From: Pinus tabuliformis
Taxonomy: Eukaryota; Streptophyta; Pinopsida; Pinales; Pinaceae
DNA: 64,000 nucleotides
Direction: 5' to 3'
Assembly: GCA_031772625.1 (NCBI GenBank)
Contig: CM062804.1
Span: forward strand, 1,019,068,514-1,019,132,513
Below the pieces are notes generated by a model. It ran no database searches and had not been told where the DNA came from. It worked only from the letters and a program-made list of their open reading frames with translations. Positions within the stretch are counted from its first letter, which is position 1; each line of letters begins with the position of its first letter. Both the position numbers and the translations under genes were made by a program. This document shows positions 1 through 11,941 of the stretch, piece after piece.

Positions 1-2577
1 TGAAGACCAAGAGTGAGGTATTCAATCGGTTTCAAGAGTTCAAAGCTCTTGTGGAGACCCAGACAAGTAGGAAGATCAAGGTCCTCAGGTCGGACATTGG
101 AGGGAAGTATACCCTTTGTGGGTTTGTTGATTTTTGTGCCGAGGCAGGCATTAGGAGGGAGTTCACAGTTCCTTACAACCCCCAGAAGAATGGGGTTGCA
201 GAGAGGAAGAAGAAATCCATTGTAGGGGCTGCCAAATCCATGCTTCATGATCAGGGGTTACCTTTATTTTTGTGGGCAGAGGCCTGCAACAATTTTGTGT
301 ACTTGTCAAACAGGAGCCCACATCGTGCCTTGGGGAATGTGACTCCAGAGGAGGCTTCTTCTAGGAAGAAGCCTGATGTTGAGCACTTTAGTATCTTTGG
401 GTACTTTACATATTCCTATGTCCCCAAGGAGAATAAGACCAAGCTAGAGCCCATTGCAGACAATGGAATCTTTGTGGGTTATAGCGAGACCTCGAAATAT
501 TATCGAATTTATATTCATGCGCATAGGAAATTGGTTTTCAAGTAGGATGTGAAGTTCGAGGAGAGAGATTTCAGGAGGTCATAGGAGTTAGAGTATCCAG
601 AGTCACTAGACCCTTAGGAGAAGCTAAGTCAATAACAGGGATGTAGTGGTCAAGGATCAAGAGGTACATCTGTTACAGTGTCAGGTCCATTAATGAACAA
701 TGGCTCTCAGATTTAGATGGGTGGTTCTTTGGGAAACATGCAGGGCAGTCCGCAGAGCAGTTCACAGGGTAGTCCACTAATGGACAGTTCACACGGTACT
801 TCAACATCTACAAGCACAAATTTAGGCATGAGGTTAGTTGGCAGGCCTTCAAGAGTTCAAGCTTCTGATGATGATGAGGATTCTTTCACTCTGGTGGGAG
901 AAGTATGCTCAGGGAAGAGGAAGCCCAAGTGGCTTCAAGATATGTTGCGCGAGGCCACATCAGTTGTTGGGCCAAAGAGACAAGTTAGAGAGAGTAAACC
1001 ACCTGAGCGGTTCTATAGTTACATGGCATTGATAACAAGCATTGTTGACTCCGAGGCTTCTAGTAATGAGGCAACCAACTAGTAGGTCTGAAGAGAGGCC
1101 ATGATGGAGGAGTATTCTTTTATTATGAAGAATGATGTTTGGGAGGTAGTGCCGAGGCCTAAAGGTAAATTAGTTGTTACTTCCAGATGGATCTACAAGA
1201 TAAAGCATGTTGTAGATGGCAACATCAAGAAGTGCAAGGCTCAATTTGTGGCGAGAGGGTTCTCACAGGTAGAGGGAATTAACTATGAGGAGACCTTCGT
1301 TCCCATAGCTCGGTATGCATCTATTCGCTCCATTATATCGATTACAGTAGAGATGGGTTGGAATATCCAAAAGATGGATGTAAAGACCACATTTCTTAAT
1401 GGCTTCATTCAAGAGGAGGTTTATATTGAGCAGTCGTAGGGTTTTGATGTGCATGGGAAGGAGTCCCATGTATGTAGACTAAAAAAGGCACTCTATGGCC
1501 TGAAGCAAGCTCCTAGAGCTTGGTACTCTAGGATTGATACATACTTGCAACAGTTGGGTTTCACAAAGAGTGAGGCTGATCTTAATCTATACTTCATTGT
1601 GGTGGGTGAGGAGCCTCTCATTCTGGTGTTGTATGTTGATGACTTGATCATCACTAGTGCAGAGAGACTCATTGAGATTTGCAAGAGAGATCTTGCTTCA
1701 GAGTTTGAGATGAAGGATATCGGCTTGATGCATTATTTTCTGCGATTGGAGGTGTGGCAGGGGGAGGGGCATTTCTTCTCAGGATGAGGGAAGTAAATTG
1801 TGGATATTCTTAGTAGATTTCACATGGAGGACTGCAAACCAATGTCTACACCTATGATCACTAACTAGAAGAAGCTTCACGCTTATGATTTCGAGTTGGT
1901 GGATCCTACTCTATATAGACATCTAATTGGTAAATTGATGTATTTGGTCAACACTCGACCAGATATATGTTTTGCAGTTAACACTATGAGTCAGTTCATG
2001 TGTGAGTCTAGGAGAGTGCACTGGGTGGCTGCAAAACACATTCTTCATTAGTTACAGGGGATTGTAGATTTTGGTCTAGATTATGGACATGGTGATGGAG
2101 TGAGAGTGGCAGGGTACACGGATTCAGATTGGGCAGGTTGTGCTTCAGATAGGAAGAGTGCTTCCAGGTGTTGTTTTGGATTGGGTTCGGCAGTTGTGTC
2201 GTGGATCAGATGGAAACAACAGTCAGTTGCATTGAGCTCAGCTGAGGCAGAGTATATGGCTGCTAGTTTGGCTAGTTGTGAGGCCATATGGCTTCGCAAG
2301 ATGTTGTTTGGTCTATTTGGTTAGGCAGTGAGACCTTCAGTAATTTACTGTGATAATCAGAGTTGCATAAAACTCACAGAGAATCTAGTTTTTCATGACA
2401 AGTCAAAGCATATTGAGATCAAGTATCACTTCATTAGAGACTATGTCTAAAAGGGAGCTGTCAAACTTGAGTACATTTCCACAAATGAGTAGGTAGCGAA
2501 CATTTTCATGGGGAAAGCATGTATACTTTAGAGACAAGATGGGAGTGGTGAGGAGCACTCTCCTCAGTATGAGGGAG
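1..2577 (+). pseudogene. Ty1/copia pol remnant (integrase, RT, RNase H)
   Basis: This is the 3' part of a copia pol polyprotein; the 5' part lies outside the window. In order it holds the integrase core (LRSDIGG around 90-110, then NGVAERKK with the catalytic Glu around 190-210), a Ser/Gly-rich linker (about 600-1080), the reverse transcriptase (WIYKIKH near 1190, KARFVARGFSQ-like block near 1240, YVDD at 1632-1643) and the RNase H (TDSDWAG near 2118, SSAEAEYMA near 2240). Domain order integrase before RT is the copia hallmark. The whole stretch stays in one reading frame, broken by about 17 stops (for example 543, 582, 615, 633, 714, 1080, 1083, 1089, 1437, 2322) and no obvious frameshift. 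Most stops are TAG where relatives have Gln or Trp. It ends at a purine tract just before the 3' LTR. It is certainly inactive. Confidence 0.93.
2568..2577 (+). other. copia polypurine tract
   Basis: The sequence TATGAGGGAG lies immediately before the LTR start TGTTAAAATT. This is where plus-strand DNA synthesis is primed in LTR retrotransposons. The position directly after the pol remnant supports the call. Confidence 0.7.
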
Positions 2578-3355
2578 TGTTAAAATTTGGGTACTAGAGG
2601 ACAAGTGGTTCCCTAAGGATTTAATCTTTGGCCTAGGGAAAAGTGTCCAAATTTATATGTACTTTTCTCCTAAAGTGACTTTATAAGTGGTATAGTCAAT
2701 TTAATCTAGAAGTGACCTTATAAGTGGTAAAGTTACATTCTAATTTAAAGGTGACTTTATTAAAGTCAACGAAGAATTAGAAAGTGAAAAAGTGACTATG
2801 GAAATAAAAGGCTAAGTAGGTCTTTATTTAAGGGGGTGAATTAAAAAATGAAAAGTGAGAATTTAATGCACATTTATTCTCATCCCTAGATCTAAATGAA
2901 TCTCAACCATTAGATCTTAGGGTAACCCAAAAGGTCATTTAGAGAGTAAAAGGAGAAGAGAAGTGAAAAATACCAATTTCATTCTTTCATGAGCATTTGA
3001 GAGAAAGGTAAGAGAGAGAAATGAGAAAATTTTTGAGTAGTGAGGAAGTGAAGGAGAGCAGCAAGAAGACATTTCAACAAATATGGGCAACAACATTTAT
3101 TGGTATGCATCCCAAGGAAAAATCGTACAACAGGAAAAAGGCACACAAATCGAGGAAGAGGGACAACAGAAAGGGCACAAATTTCGAGGCAGGTTTTGGG
3201 CACGATTTTCGAGGCAATCGTACTGCTGAAATATGCACGGTTCCTACAATCCGTACAACAGGTTTCAGGCACAATTTTCAAGGCAGGTCGTACAACATTT
3301 AATGTAGTTTTATTGCTAGAAAAAAATTTTCTTTTGGCAGTTTGCTGATTGGCAC
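2578..3355 (+). mobile_element. copia 3' LTR, left part
   Basis: The LTR begins TGTTAAAATT right after the polypurine tract. It is interrupted at 3356 by the element A array and resumes at 36903. It contains short internal repeats around the motif GCACGATTTTCGAGGCA (near 3197 and, diverged, near 3266); the right-hand continuation starts with the same motif. Small open frames in both directions (about 3021-3302 and 2979-3416) are not convincing genes. Confidence 0.8.
3351..3355. repeat. target-site duplication of element A array (left)
   Basis: GGCAC before 3356 matches GGCAT at 36903-36907 after the last LTR, with one mismatch. The 5-bp length fits Ty3/gypsy integration. It shows the whole 33.5 kb array behaves as one insertion into the copia LTR. 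Confidence 0.7.
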
Positions 3356-4028
3356 TGTTAGGGTCTAGATTTACCTCAAGCTGAAAGGAGGCAATTCTAG
3401 GGTAACCACAAACCAAGCTTAACCTGGTAGCTAGCCCTACTAGGTCGGGAGAGGGCTCTCTCCTTATGGATCTCAGTCAAAGTGAATGGATCAGATAGGG
3501 ATTTTAGGCTAGGTATAGTAGCTCGAAAGGTTTTGATTGATTATGTTGGGTTTTTTGCTGGATCAAATGGAGCCAGGCAGTTTTGGGTCCAGGAAATTAA
3601 GTTGGGATGCAGGGTGTTCTATGGGGCGAGGTAGGTAGGTGCTTTGGCACTTGAAATTGAGTGAGATGAGAGGTCTAATACTGGTGAGGAGCCGAGGAGG
3701 GCATGTGAAGATCATGTATCCTTCTCAAACAGTAGAAAACATTGAAAACTGAATGGCTTCCCAAGGCAGAGCACTGTAAACAATGAATTATACCTATCTA
3801 TCTTGATATCATTCAACTAGAAGCAATGTATTAGATTGTGGCATACATAAAACATGAGAAAAACTGATAACAGAAGAAGGATAAAACAAATCCTAGACCT
3901 AATACCTAGTGACTAAATCTTACTTGAAGACTCATTGACATGACAAAATTTGACTCTGACACCCTAAGACCACTTTGTAAGAGAATGTTTGATCGCTGGT
4001 GGAAGGCTTTTAAAGACTGACACTAACA
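3356..4028 (-). mobile_element. element A left LTR (3' LTR), internally deleted
   Basis: This 673-bp LTR matches both ends of the 5.2-kb LTR at 6624-11823. It lacks the centre: the match breaks near 3880 (counterpart about 7148) and resumes at about 3883 (counterpart about 11677). The missing 4.5 kb includes the LTR-borne gene. It may be a deletion or an RT template jump. Confidence 0.85.
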
Positions 4029-4282
4029 TTGGCTCCATTAGGGATGGTAGCTCCTTGGAGGTGCCAAGAACACCGTAGACCTAGTAGCCTTATCCATTGG
4101 GCATGGAACCAAAAACTCAAACTGAAATGCATGACTAAAAACTGACGACTTGATGACACAAACTGAATTTTATTCAACTAAAAACTGACTCGATACTAAA
4201 ATGCAACTGACAAATTGGAAAAGATATTCAAAATGGAGCTTATTCAATGAAACCTACTTTAACTATTCCATTCATCACCTAA

Positions 4283-6381
4283 TCAAGTGAAATGAAACAA
4301 CCAATGCAACCAAGTAAGCATGCTGGCTGCTATTTGAATTCTCCGCAAGTGCTTTCTTATGAACAACAAGAGAGAACTACTAAAAGGAAACTCCCATGAA
4401 AACTTGTAAACAGATCCGTTGAATAATATGGATTCTCTATCTGACTCCAAAAATACTGCATAAGGATCTTGAAATTCATGTGCACTGGGGCTTAGCTCAT
4501 CCAATGGATTACTTTTCTTCTCCTCATACCATGAATGAAAACTTTCATCTAAGCTTTGTGATGAGACTCCTGCTGAAAATGACAAAGAAACCAGCTGCCA
4601 GATCAAGTTTGTATCAATACTTTTGTCAAGCTCACAGTTAGCTAATGAAGAAAGACTTTGACTGCAGACATCATCCAACACATCAGCTATTGGATCGTGA
4701 AAAACTTGAAAAGACTGTTGTAACCAATTTTCTATTGGTTTTAATGAGAATGCACGATTTTCTATAGGCTGCTCATTTGAAGATATACTATGAAAATTTC
4801 CCTTCAAAAACTGAAATGATTCAAAACAGAATGGTATGGAATCATCTTGCATCATTTGATCATATGTTCTAGCTTCCAAGTCTTCATCTACAACTTGAAA
4901 ATCAATGGCATTCGGGGGCTGCAAATCTAGATATGAGAAGTCTTGAACAAGGATTTCATTGCCCTCTAGATGGTCCAGATCAAAAATTATCGATGGTTGA
5001 TTTCTGATTGCACAAAAGTTGTCTCTGATGAACTGAAACGAAGAAAAACAAAAAGGAAAAATCCTTCACTTACTTCAACATTTGCTACACTTTCCTCCTC
5101 ACTTCCATAGCTGATATGTAACAGCTGATCATTGTATTCGAGCTGCTGAAAGTGAACTTCCTCCTCCCACAAACCAGTTGCTGATTTATCTGCAAGACTA
5201 GCTTCTGTTTGGAGAACATAATCATCATCATACTGATCAAACTGAGGCAAATCATTAGTATAAAACACATCATCAAGCATACATGTCATATCAACAGATC
5301 TCTCTTCTCCAAGATGATCTATGAAACAACCATTACCAGATCTATGACAACTGGTATAAGAAAGAAAATGTTTTCGATCAGCCACTTGTTTTTCTTCAGT
5401 CAGCGAGCCATGGTCTTGAACATCATACTCATTCCTTGTGGTGATCTTTTGCATCATCTCTTCCACCGCACTTACCAAAATGTCGAGCTTTACCTCTAAA
5501 GATGTCAATTCCTCTGGATCTATGTTCTTCATCTTTTCTTCCTGCAACTTTGCCCTTCTGATCAACAAATTAGCCTCTACATCTACTACATTGTTCTGCA
5601 TTTCTTCAAGTGTTGAAAGGTTCCTTTCTCTCAGCTGAAACTCCATTTCTGAATCAAAGGCATCCAAGTAGTGCAAGAGGGAAGATCCAGGAGGAGGTCT
5701 TATATTAACAAGCATCGAACAATAAACTTGGTTAAATCTGGCAGAAAACTGTTGTACTGTCTCCCCTGGCAGTCTTTTTAGCTGGTTATACTCTTCTAGA
5801 ATCATGAAAGGGTTCTGTCTGACCACCCACTTGTCAAGGAAAACTTTGACGAACTGTTGGAAATCTAAGATGCTTGCATCAGGAAGGGTTTTGAACCAAC
5901 TCTTGACTTTGCCTTGCAAAGAAAGAAAAAAAAGCCCAATACTGACATCTTCTTTATCAACTTCAAAAAGGTCAAGAAAAGACTCAAAATTAAGTACATG
6001 TCTCTCAGCAATGATGTTGTCACATTCACCATCAAATCTTGGTAGATATAGGCAATGATTTTTAGGGAAAGCATGGGATATAGGAGGTAAAATCAGAGGC
6101 TTGTATCTATCTGGAATTTTACAAGGTATAGGGGTATATACAAAAGCTATATAATCTGTCTTGGTATCCTAAGGCTCATCAGCTTAAAGATGGTCATCAT
6201 AAGATTCAGAAGAAGGGTCTTGATCAAGATCAAAGGCATGATAATATTTTGTATTCACAATCTTCAAAGGGAAAGAATCAAATGCAGGTCTAGGATCTTT
6301 TATCAAATACAGTATATTTCGTAAAGCCTTCTTGACATTCTCGGGAAAAGAGAAGAAATAATTTATAACAAAGACCATCAT
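4283..6381 (-). pseudogene. element A gag, copy 1 (broken)
   Basis: This matches the intact gag at 12076-14172 along its length. It is split into open pieces at 6381-6184, 6074-5865, 5919-4987 and 4924-4283 by stops and frame changes. The Gag core (KVKSWFKTLPDASILDFQQF, then NPFMILEEYNQLKRLPGE) falls at about 5910-5750. The C-terminal third contains the acidic DDVFYTNDLPQFDQYDDDY-like block and ends in the same WLHWLFHFT-type hydrophobic tail. No zinc knuckle is visible. It is a non-functional duplicate produced with the array. Confidence 0.85.
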
Positions 6382-6602
6382 GTCTTGGATTAAATTTCAA
6401 CTTGAATACCTGATCTTTCCATATTTTCCTTTCATGTTTCTGCTGGTCAGGTTCATTTTCCAGTGGAGTCCTTGGATCTGATCTCGAAACTGATTTAGAG
6501 TCGCTAAGTGAATGATTTCAGCCTTTCTGTGTCTGATCGTTGTCCACCATCAACAATCAGATCTAAACTTGATAAATTTTACCGATGAACATAAAACTAC
6601 GT

Positions 6603-6620
6603 TCCCCAGTATGGTCGCCA
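6603..6620 (-). other. element A primer-binding site, copy 1
   Basis: The minus strand reads TGGCGACCATACTGGGGA, three bases inside the LTR end. It has the TGG start and the position of a tRNA primer site. It resembles the PBS of element C (TGGCGACTCCACTAGGGA). I cannot assign the tRNA with certainty. Confidence 0.75.
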
Positions 6621-8060
6621 CTATGTTAGGGCCTAGATTGACCTCAAGCTGAAGGGAGGCAATTCTAGGGTAACCATAAACCAAGCTTAGCCTGGTAGCT
6701 AGCCCTACCAGGTCAGGAGAGGGCTCTCTCCTTATGAATCTCAGTCAAAGTGACTGAATCAAATAGGGATTTTAGGCTAGGTATAGTAGCTCGAAAGGTT
6801 TTGATTGATTTTGTTGGGTTTTTTGCTGGATCAAATGGATCCAAGCAGTTTTGGGTCTGGGAAATTAAGTCAAGATGCAGGGTGTTTTATGGGGAGAGGT
6901 AGGCAGGTGCTTTGGCACTTGAAATTGAGTGAGATGAGGGGTTTAAGACTAGTGAGGAGCTGATGAGGGCATGTGAAGATCATGTATCCTTCTCAAACAG
7001 TAGAAAACATAGAAAACTGAATGGCTTCCCAAGGTAGAGCATTGTAAACAATGGATTCTACCTATCTATCTTGATATCATTCAGCTAGAAGCAATGTATT
7101 AAATTGTGACATACATAAAACATGAGAAAAACTGATAACAGAAGAAGAAACTATGCAAAAACACCATACCACAAGTATCCCTTAAAAATAGCTGCAAATT
7201 CTGGTTTATTTCCTTGCCAAACTGCTGATAAAGGTGTACAATGTAGCTCAGAGCATCCAAGAGAGTCCAACCTTTGCTAATGATAGAAAAAAATACATAA
7301 TATAGACATAAAACCACCTATGCTAGCCATAAGGGGTCGAAATGAAGAGAAAAGGAGTTGTTACAACCATTTCCAAACAAGGAACAAGAATATAGGCAGT
7401 GGAACAACTTGCCTCTATAAGCATGGAAATTGATTCATTGACCCCCAAACTACCTCAAACTGATGAATCTACCCTCTAAGATAATTTCACTATTACATTT
7501 ACATACCAAGGCATTAATTACAATCATTAATTCATCCATGAAGAGAGAAAAAGTCAACTTGCAATGAAAATAGGCGAAACTAGATTTTCTGGCAAACTGG
7601 CTCAATGCGCAGCGCCACTGGCCAGATGCGTAGCGCCACTTCACACCAACTTTTGGAGCCCTTCCCCTTAGTAAAATTGAGCCAAAGATAGCTCATTGGA
7701 AAGGTATTCCTATCTAGTTTCTGGAACGTCTTGATTTTTTTCATTTGGAGGTCATTTTCACCCTCAAAAGTGAAATCTCCCAAGGCTGCTTCTGTGTGTC
7801 CAAAAATAGGCAGAGAGGTCATTTTTTGGTAGTTTTTTGACCTTTTGGTGACCTAGTTTTACTCCAAAATTGCTAAAATTTTCTAGGTTTGATGCTCTCA
7901 TCATGTTTAATGTAAATATATAATCCTTTCCTCCAAAAAGTGCTCTAGGGAAAAGTGCAGCGCCCTTGATTTGAGCCAGTTTTCTATTTTCAAAATTTCA
8001 AAATTTGAAAAAGACAAAAATTCATCAAAACTTGCCTAGATTTGACATAGGACACCACCA

Positions 8061-9713
8061 TTAGCTGCTTTGATGGGTTAGTGACGCTTCAGCCAAGTTT
8101 TTTAACTTATCTTTCTCCTTTTTTCTCTTTAAGGCCTTCCTCAACTTAGCCGTAAGCTTCCTCATCCTTATGTTGTAGATTTTGTTGCGAGTCATGTAGT
8201 GGTAGGCCATGTGGCGAAGCATCTTCTTGTCTCTGTTGGCCTTCTCAATCAGCCCCTCAAGGTGTATATTAACCCTCTCAAGCCAAGTTTCCCTATCATT
8301 CTCAATCTCTTGTTCAATCAAAGTCAACTTGACATTTGCCTCCTTGGCCTTTTGCCTGTTTTCCTCGATCATTTGCAGCTCCATGAGGACTTGCTTGTCG
8401 CTCAATTGTTTGTTTTCTTGCTCTAAATATTTGATTATCCACTTAGCTCTCTCTAAGTTATCTGACAAGGATTGTATCTCAGCCTCTTGTTTCTTTATGA
8501 TAATGTCTTTGGCAGTCTTTGGATCCCAAGTTTCCAAGTCAATGACATCAACTCCTTGATGAGTGAAGCGCTGTTGTGTTTCCTCATGATCAACAAGGTT
8601 AAAATCTCTTTCTTGCTCATCAATAAGATCCTTCTTTTGCATATTTTTATTGCCCTTACCTTTGCCCTTGATTTGTTCCTCCACCTGTACCTATTTTGCT
8701 GAAGAAGAAAGCAAAGCCCCTTCCACACCTTGTGGAGATGGCATTTGCTTGTGGCTTGATGATGAAGGCAAGACCCCTTCCACACCTTGTGGAGATAATA
8801 CTCGCCTAGCAGCTGCAAAAAGTTTCCTAGTGCCCCTCGTATATGTCACAAACACTGGCACTCCAACAATTTCAGTCTCTTTAACCTTTTGATGTCCTGA
8901 AGGTCCACCTTCCTCATGATGTACTAATGAAAAGATGTGTGGGCCTTTGAACATCTCATGAGAAATCAAAGTCTCCCATGGCATGTTAAGAAGGTTCAGC
9001 TAATGTAGAACAATTATTTTAATCAAAGAGTAATGGAAAATGTTATTAAACTGCTGGGAGTATGGCTTCCTCTTTACAATATGTGCCATCTTCTTAATGT
9101 TTCTGAACATGAAGTAAGGGATATTCATCATCTTTACTCTAGTGAAATGCATGAGAAGTCTAATGTGGTAGGCATACAACTGAGAGAACCTACCTTCACA
9201 AGTGAAGTACTTGATAATGATTTTCATCAATGGAGCAAACCTGTCTTCCAAAAACTTGAAGGGGAATACTCTCTTCATAATGTCTTTGTATCTAGCCTTG
9301 ATGTAAGGCCCACAGTACTACTCATCAATATCCTGACCTTTGTTCCAATTTTAACCCACACCTGGAATACTTGTAGCCTCTGAGATGACAGCTGGTGATA
9401 TGATGAATGTTATTCCAGCAAGGGTTACTTCATTATTATGTAGATGCGTCACAAACAACCTTGCCAACTCATGATGAAATTTGACTCTTTCTATCATTTC
9501 ACAAATATCAAAACATGCCTGATGTTTAAAGCAAGAAATGGCAAGTGGACGGGCTTCCAACTCCCTCAAACTAGTGGGCTCCTCTATGATAATCCTTCCT
9601 CCTTTATGAGGCTTCCTTTGCTGTATGTTTCTCTCCCTGGAACTATCACTAAGGGTGTCTTCTTCAAACTCATACTCACTATCTCTTTCCATTGCTTTTG
9701 TCGCTGTGAACAC
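8061..9713 (-). pseudogene. LTR-borne gene, copy 1 (globular domain plus coiled coil)
   Basis: About 530 codons, same strand as gag. An ATG near 9692 opens an acidic N-terminus (MERDSEYEFEEDTLSD). The central domain includes KHQACFDICEMIERVKFHHE and then GITFIISPAVISEATSIPG. The latter resembles the 'xxFSPxxIxxxxGLP' signature of plant transposon-associated proteins, a weak resemblance by eye. Next comes a doubled SPQGVEGxLPSSS motif (57-bp repeat at DNA level, about 8715-8795), then a Lys/Glu-rich C-terminus that looks like a long coiled coil (8684-8061, 207 codons, including WIIKYLEQENKQLSDKQVLM). Stops and frame changes occur near 9350, 9280, 8990 and 8690; the last replaces a Gln codon still present in copy 2. 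Function is unknown; this is not gag or pol. Candidate roles (captured host gene, transposon-protein relative) are inference. Confidence 0.7.
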
Positions 9714-9789
9714 TTGTGGTCAATGATGGGAAGGGTGAATGAAATAAATATGAGTATGAAGAGATTTTTAAGGATGAGTAGGTGAGAGT

Positions 9790-10070
9790 ATGATGTGTAA
9801 ACAGGGTTTAGGGAGTGTGAATGGGATTTTAGGAGAGTGGGTAGGGTTTAGTGATGTGAATAGTTGTAGGGTTTGGGGAGAGTGTAAGTGGGAATGGGGA
9901 GAATGTATGAGGGGAATGGGATTTAGGGAATATGTAAATGGGAATGGGGTTTAGGGAGTAATGGAAAGGATAGGGTAACAAAAAAAAACAATGGAGAGAT
10001 GAGGAAAACTAGGGTTTCAATTTTAAGAACACAAAACACCAATCTTAGCAAACCAAACCCTAACACATAA
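9790..10070. promoter_or_regulatory. telo-box (TTTAGGG/CCCTAAA) cluster in element A LTR
   Basis: Several AGGGTTTAGGG or GGATTTAGGG-type units lie here in one orientation, with an AAACCCTAACAC box near 10056. The same block recurs at about 33075-33330. It sits upstream of the minus-strand LTR gene. Telo-boxes are known promoter elements of plant growth-related genes; a promoter role here is inference. A captured telomere-like tract is the alternative. Confidence 0.45.
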
Positions 10071-10375
10071 GATAGGATTAATGTACTTACATGTTTAGAG
10101 GGAGAAACTGAAAATTTGAGGTGAATTGGCAACTTGGTGAAGTTTTGGGCTTGGCTGGGCAGATGCACAGTGCCTCACATAGGTACGCAGCAGCTGTACA
10201 ATTTTACACTGGAAAACCTTGCCAGGTGCGCAACGCCTCCCAGATGCATAGTGCCAGCCTCAGATGCGCAATGCCTTTTTGTAGACCACTTTTGAAGGCC
10301 TTCCCGGTGTCCAAATTGGGTGCGGGATATCTCGTTGGACATATTGTCGAGTATAATTTCTAGAACATCTTGAAT

Positions 10376-10735
10376 TTGATGCTTGGTTGCCCTGCCCTGG
10401 TCTGAAAGGAGAGGAGCGGCTCGAACCGACGATGATTGATCCTTCAGGATGGTCTAAACTATCTATAGTTGGTCATGGAGCCTACCCTAGCTAGTTAAAC
10501 CCTATTGGGCTTAAGCTACTAGATTGACTACTGCTGCTGGTGCTCGTTCCACTGGATCTACTATTGCTGCTGGATCTACTGGTGCTTCAACTACTGAACC
10601 AACAACTGCTTAGTCTACAGAATAAAGGGAGAGGATGCGCAAGCAGGCTCGACTGTTAAGGCCGCCATCACCTTTAGGGTGCTTAAGCACGCTCGACTAA
10701 TAAGGAGAGGGCTCTTCTTTATTATCTTTCTTTTT
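10376..10735. other. 360-bp insertion or filler in element A middle LTR
   Basis: The right LTR reads straight from ACATCTTGAATTT into TTTCAATTTGGAG (about 33650-33670). The middle LTR is interrupted here by unrelated DNA. The insert has a low-complexity stretch near 10520-10615 that would encode a Thr/Ser/Ala/Gly-rich peptide. No terminal repeats or clear target duplication are visible. Origin unknown. Confidence 0.6.
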
Positions 10736-11941
10736 TTCACCTTCAATTTGGAGTTCATTTTCCCTATCAAAAGTCCAATCTCCCAAGACTGGTGAAAATG
10801 TGTAGAATGAGGCTGCCAAAATGCATAGTGTTGTTGTAGTAAACTTTTGAAGGTATTCCTCAACTCCAAATTGAGCTCATGATAGATAATTAGAAAAAAT
10901 TTGTGTTTACTTATCATTTGAATTATCAATCAAGTGATTTGGTCATTCCATCTAGGAGAAAAATTGATTTTACCAAGGTCACCCCCGAGGTGCAGCAACC
11001 CTCTTGAGGAAAATGATGTTTTCGACATTTCTCCCAAACCATGAAACATGTGTAAAAACTGAAAGAGGTTTTTCTTCTTGGGTCAATGATGGACAAAATC
11101 CTCTCTCACTTTTGTCAAATTCATCTTATATTTCTCAAAAACATCATTTGAATAAAACCTATCCCGATATGTGGAACAGGGGATTTGTAGAAATGAAGGG
11201 AAATGAAGGGGATAAGGGGCTTCTAAATTATTGAGAAAATTTTGGAAAATACAGAGGGATTTTAGGAAGCAGGGGAAAGTGGAATTTCAAATATTGAGTG
11301 AGGGGAAGGGGTCCAAAAGGGAAAAACACAGGCCTAGCCTAGAAAATTGTCAAATTGTAGCAATAAGCTAGGGTTTGTGGGAAAATGATGAATTTGAGGG
11401 ATACCAACGATGGGAAATGCTTAAGAAGGTATATTAAGGATAGGGGAAGGTATATTAACATCATGGTACAAGTTTTGTTGATGATTTGACCATCCAAGAA
11501 AAATTACCTTCAAAACCCTAGGAGAGGGAAATGAGCCTTACCCACGTACAACTGAAGCATGAACAAGGTGTAAAATGACCCATTGGAACCTGAAATGATG
11601 ATGAAAACTTTTTGAATGATGGTACACTTAGCTGAATGGTGACATGGACCGAAACTTGGAAAAATTTGAAAGGAGTGAAAACAAATCCTAGACCTAATAC
11701 CTAGTGACCAAATTTTACTTGAAGACCCACTGAAATGACAAAATTTGACTCTGACACCCTAAGACCACTTTGTAAGAGAATGTTTGATCACTGGTGGAAG
11801 GCTTGCAAAGACTGACACTAACATTGGCTCCATTGGGGATGGTAGCTCCTTGGAGGTGCCAAGAACACCGTAGACCTAGTAGCCTTATCCATTGGGCATG
11901 GAATCAAAAACTCAAACTGAAATGCATGACTAAAAACTGAT

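Larger units (their letters stand above)
4029..6623 (-). mobile_element. element A internal region, copy 1
   Basis: This lies between the left and middle LTRs. It holds one decayed gag, a short leader (about 6382-6602) and a PBS-like site. It is clearly the same sequence as 11824-14416. Confidence 0.85.
6624..11823 (-). mobile_element. element A middle LTR, full length (5.2 kb)
   Basis: This is the most complete LTR of A. Reading its plus strand, it has TGTTAGGG at the left end and ACTAACA at the right. It carries the LTR-borne gene on the minus strand (8061-9713), a telo-box cluster (about 9800-10070), many GATGCGCAACGCC-like motifs, and a 360-bp segment (about 10376-10735) absent from the right LTR. 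The size is unusually large for an LTR and is explained by the embedded gene and spacer DNA. Confidence 0.85.

Noticed and set aside
2979-3416. 145-codon minus frame and 93-codon plus frame at the copia LTR / element A junction
   Set aside because: The minus frame crosses the insertion junction at 3356 and both lie in LTR sequence.
8199-8702. Plus-strand frames of 75-116 codons over the LTR-borne gene
   Set aside because: They are shadows of the minus-strand coiled-coil coding sequence and are hydrophobic mirror translations.
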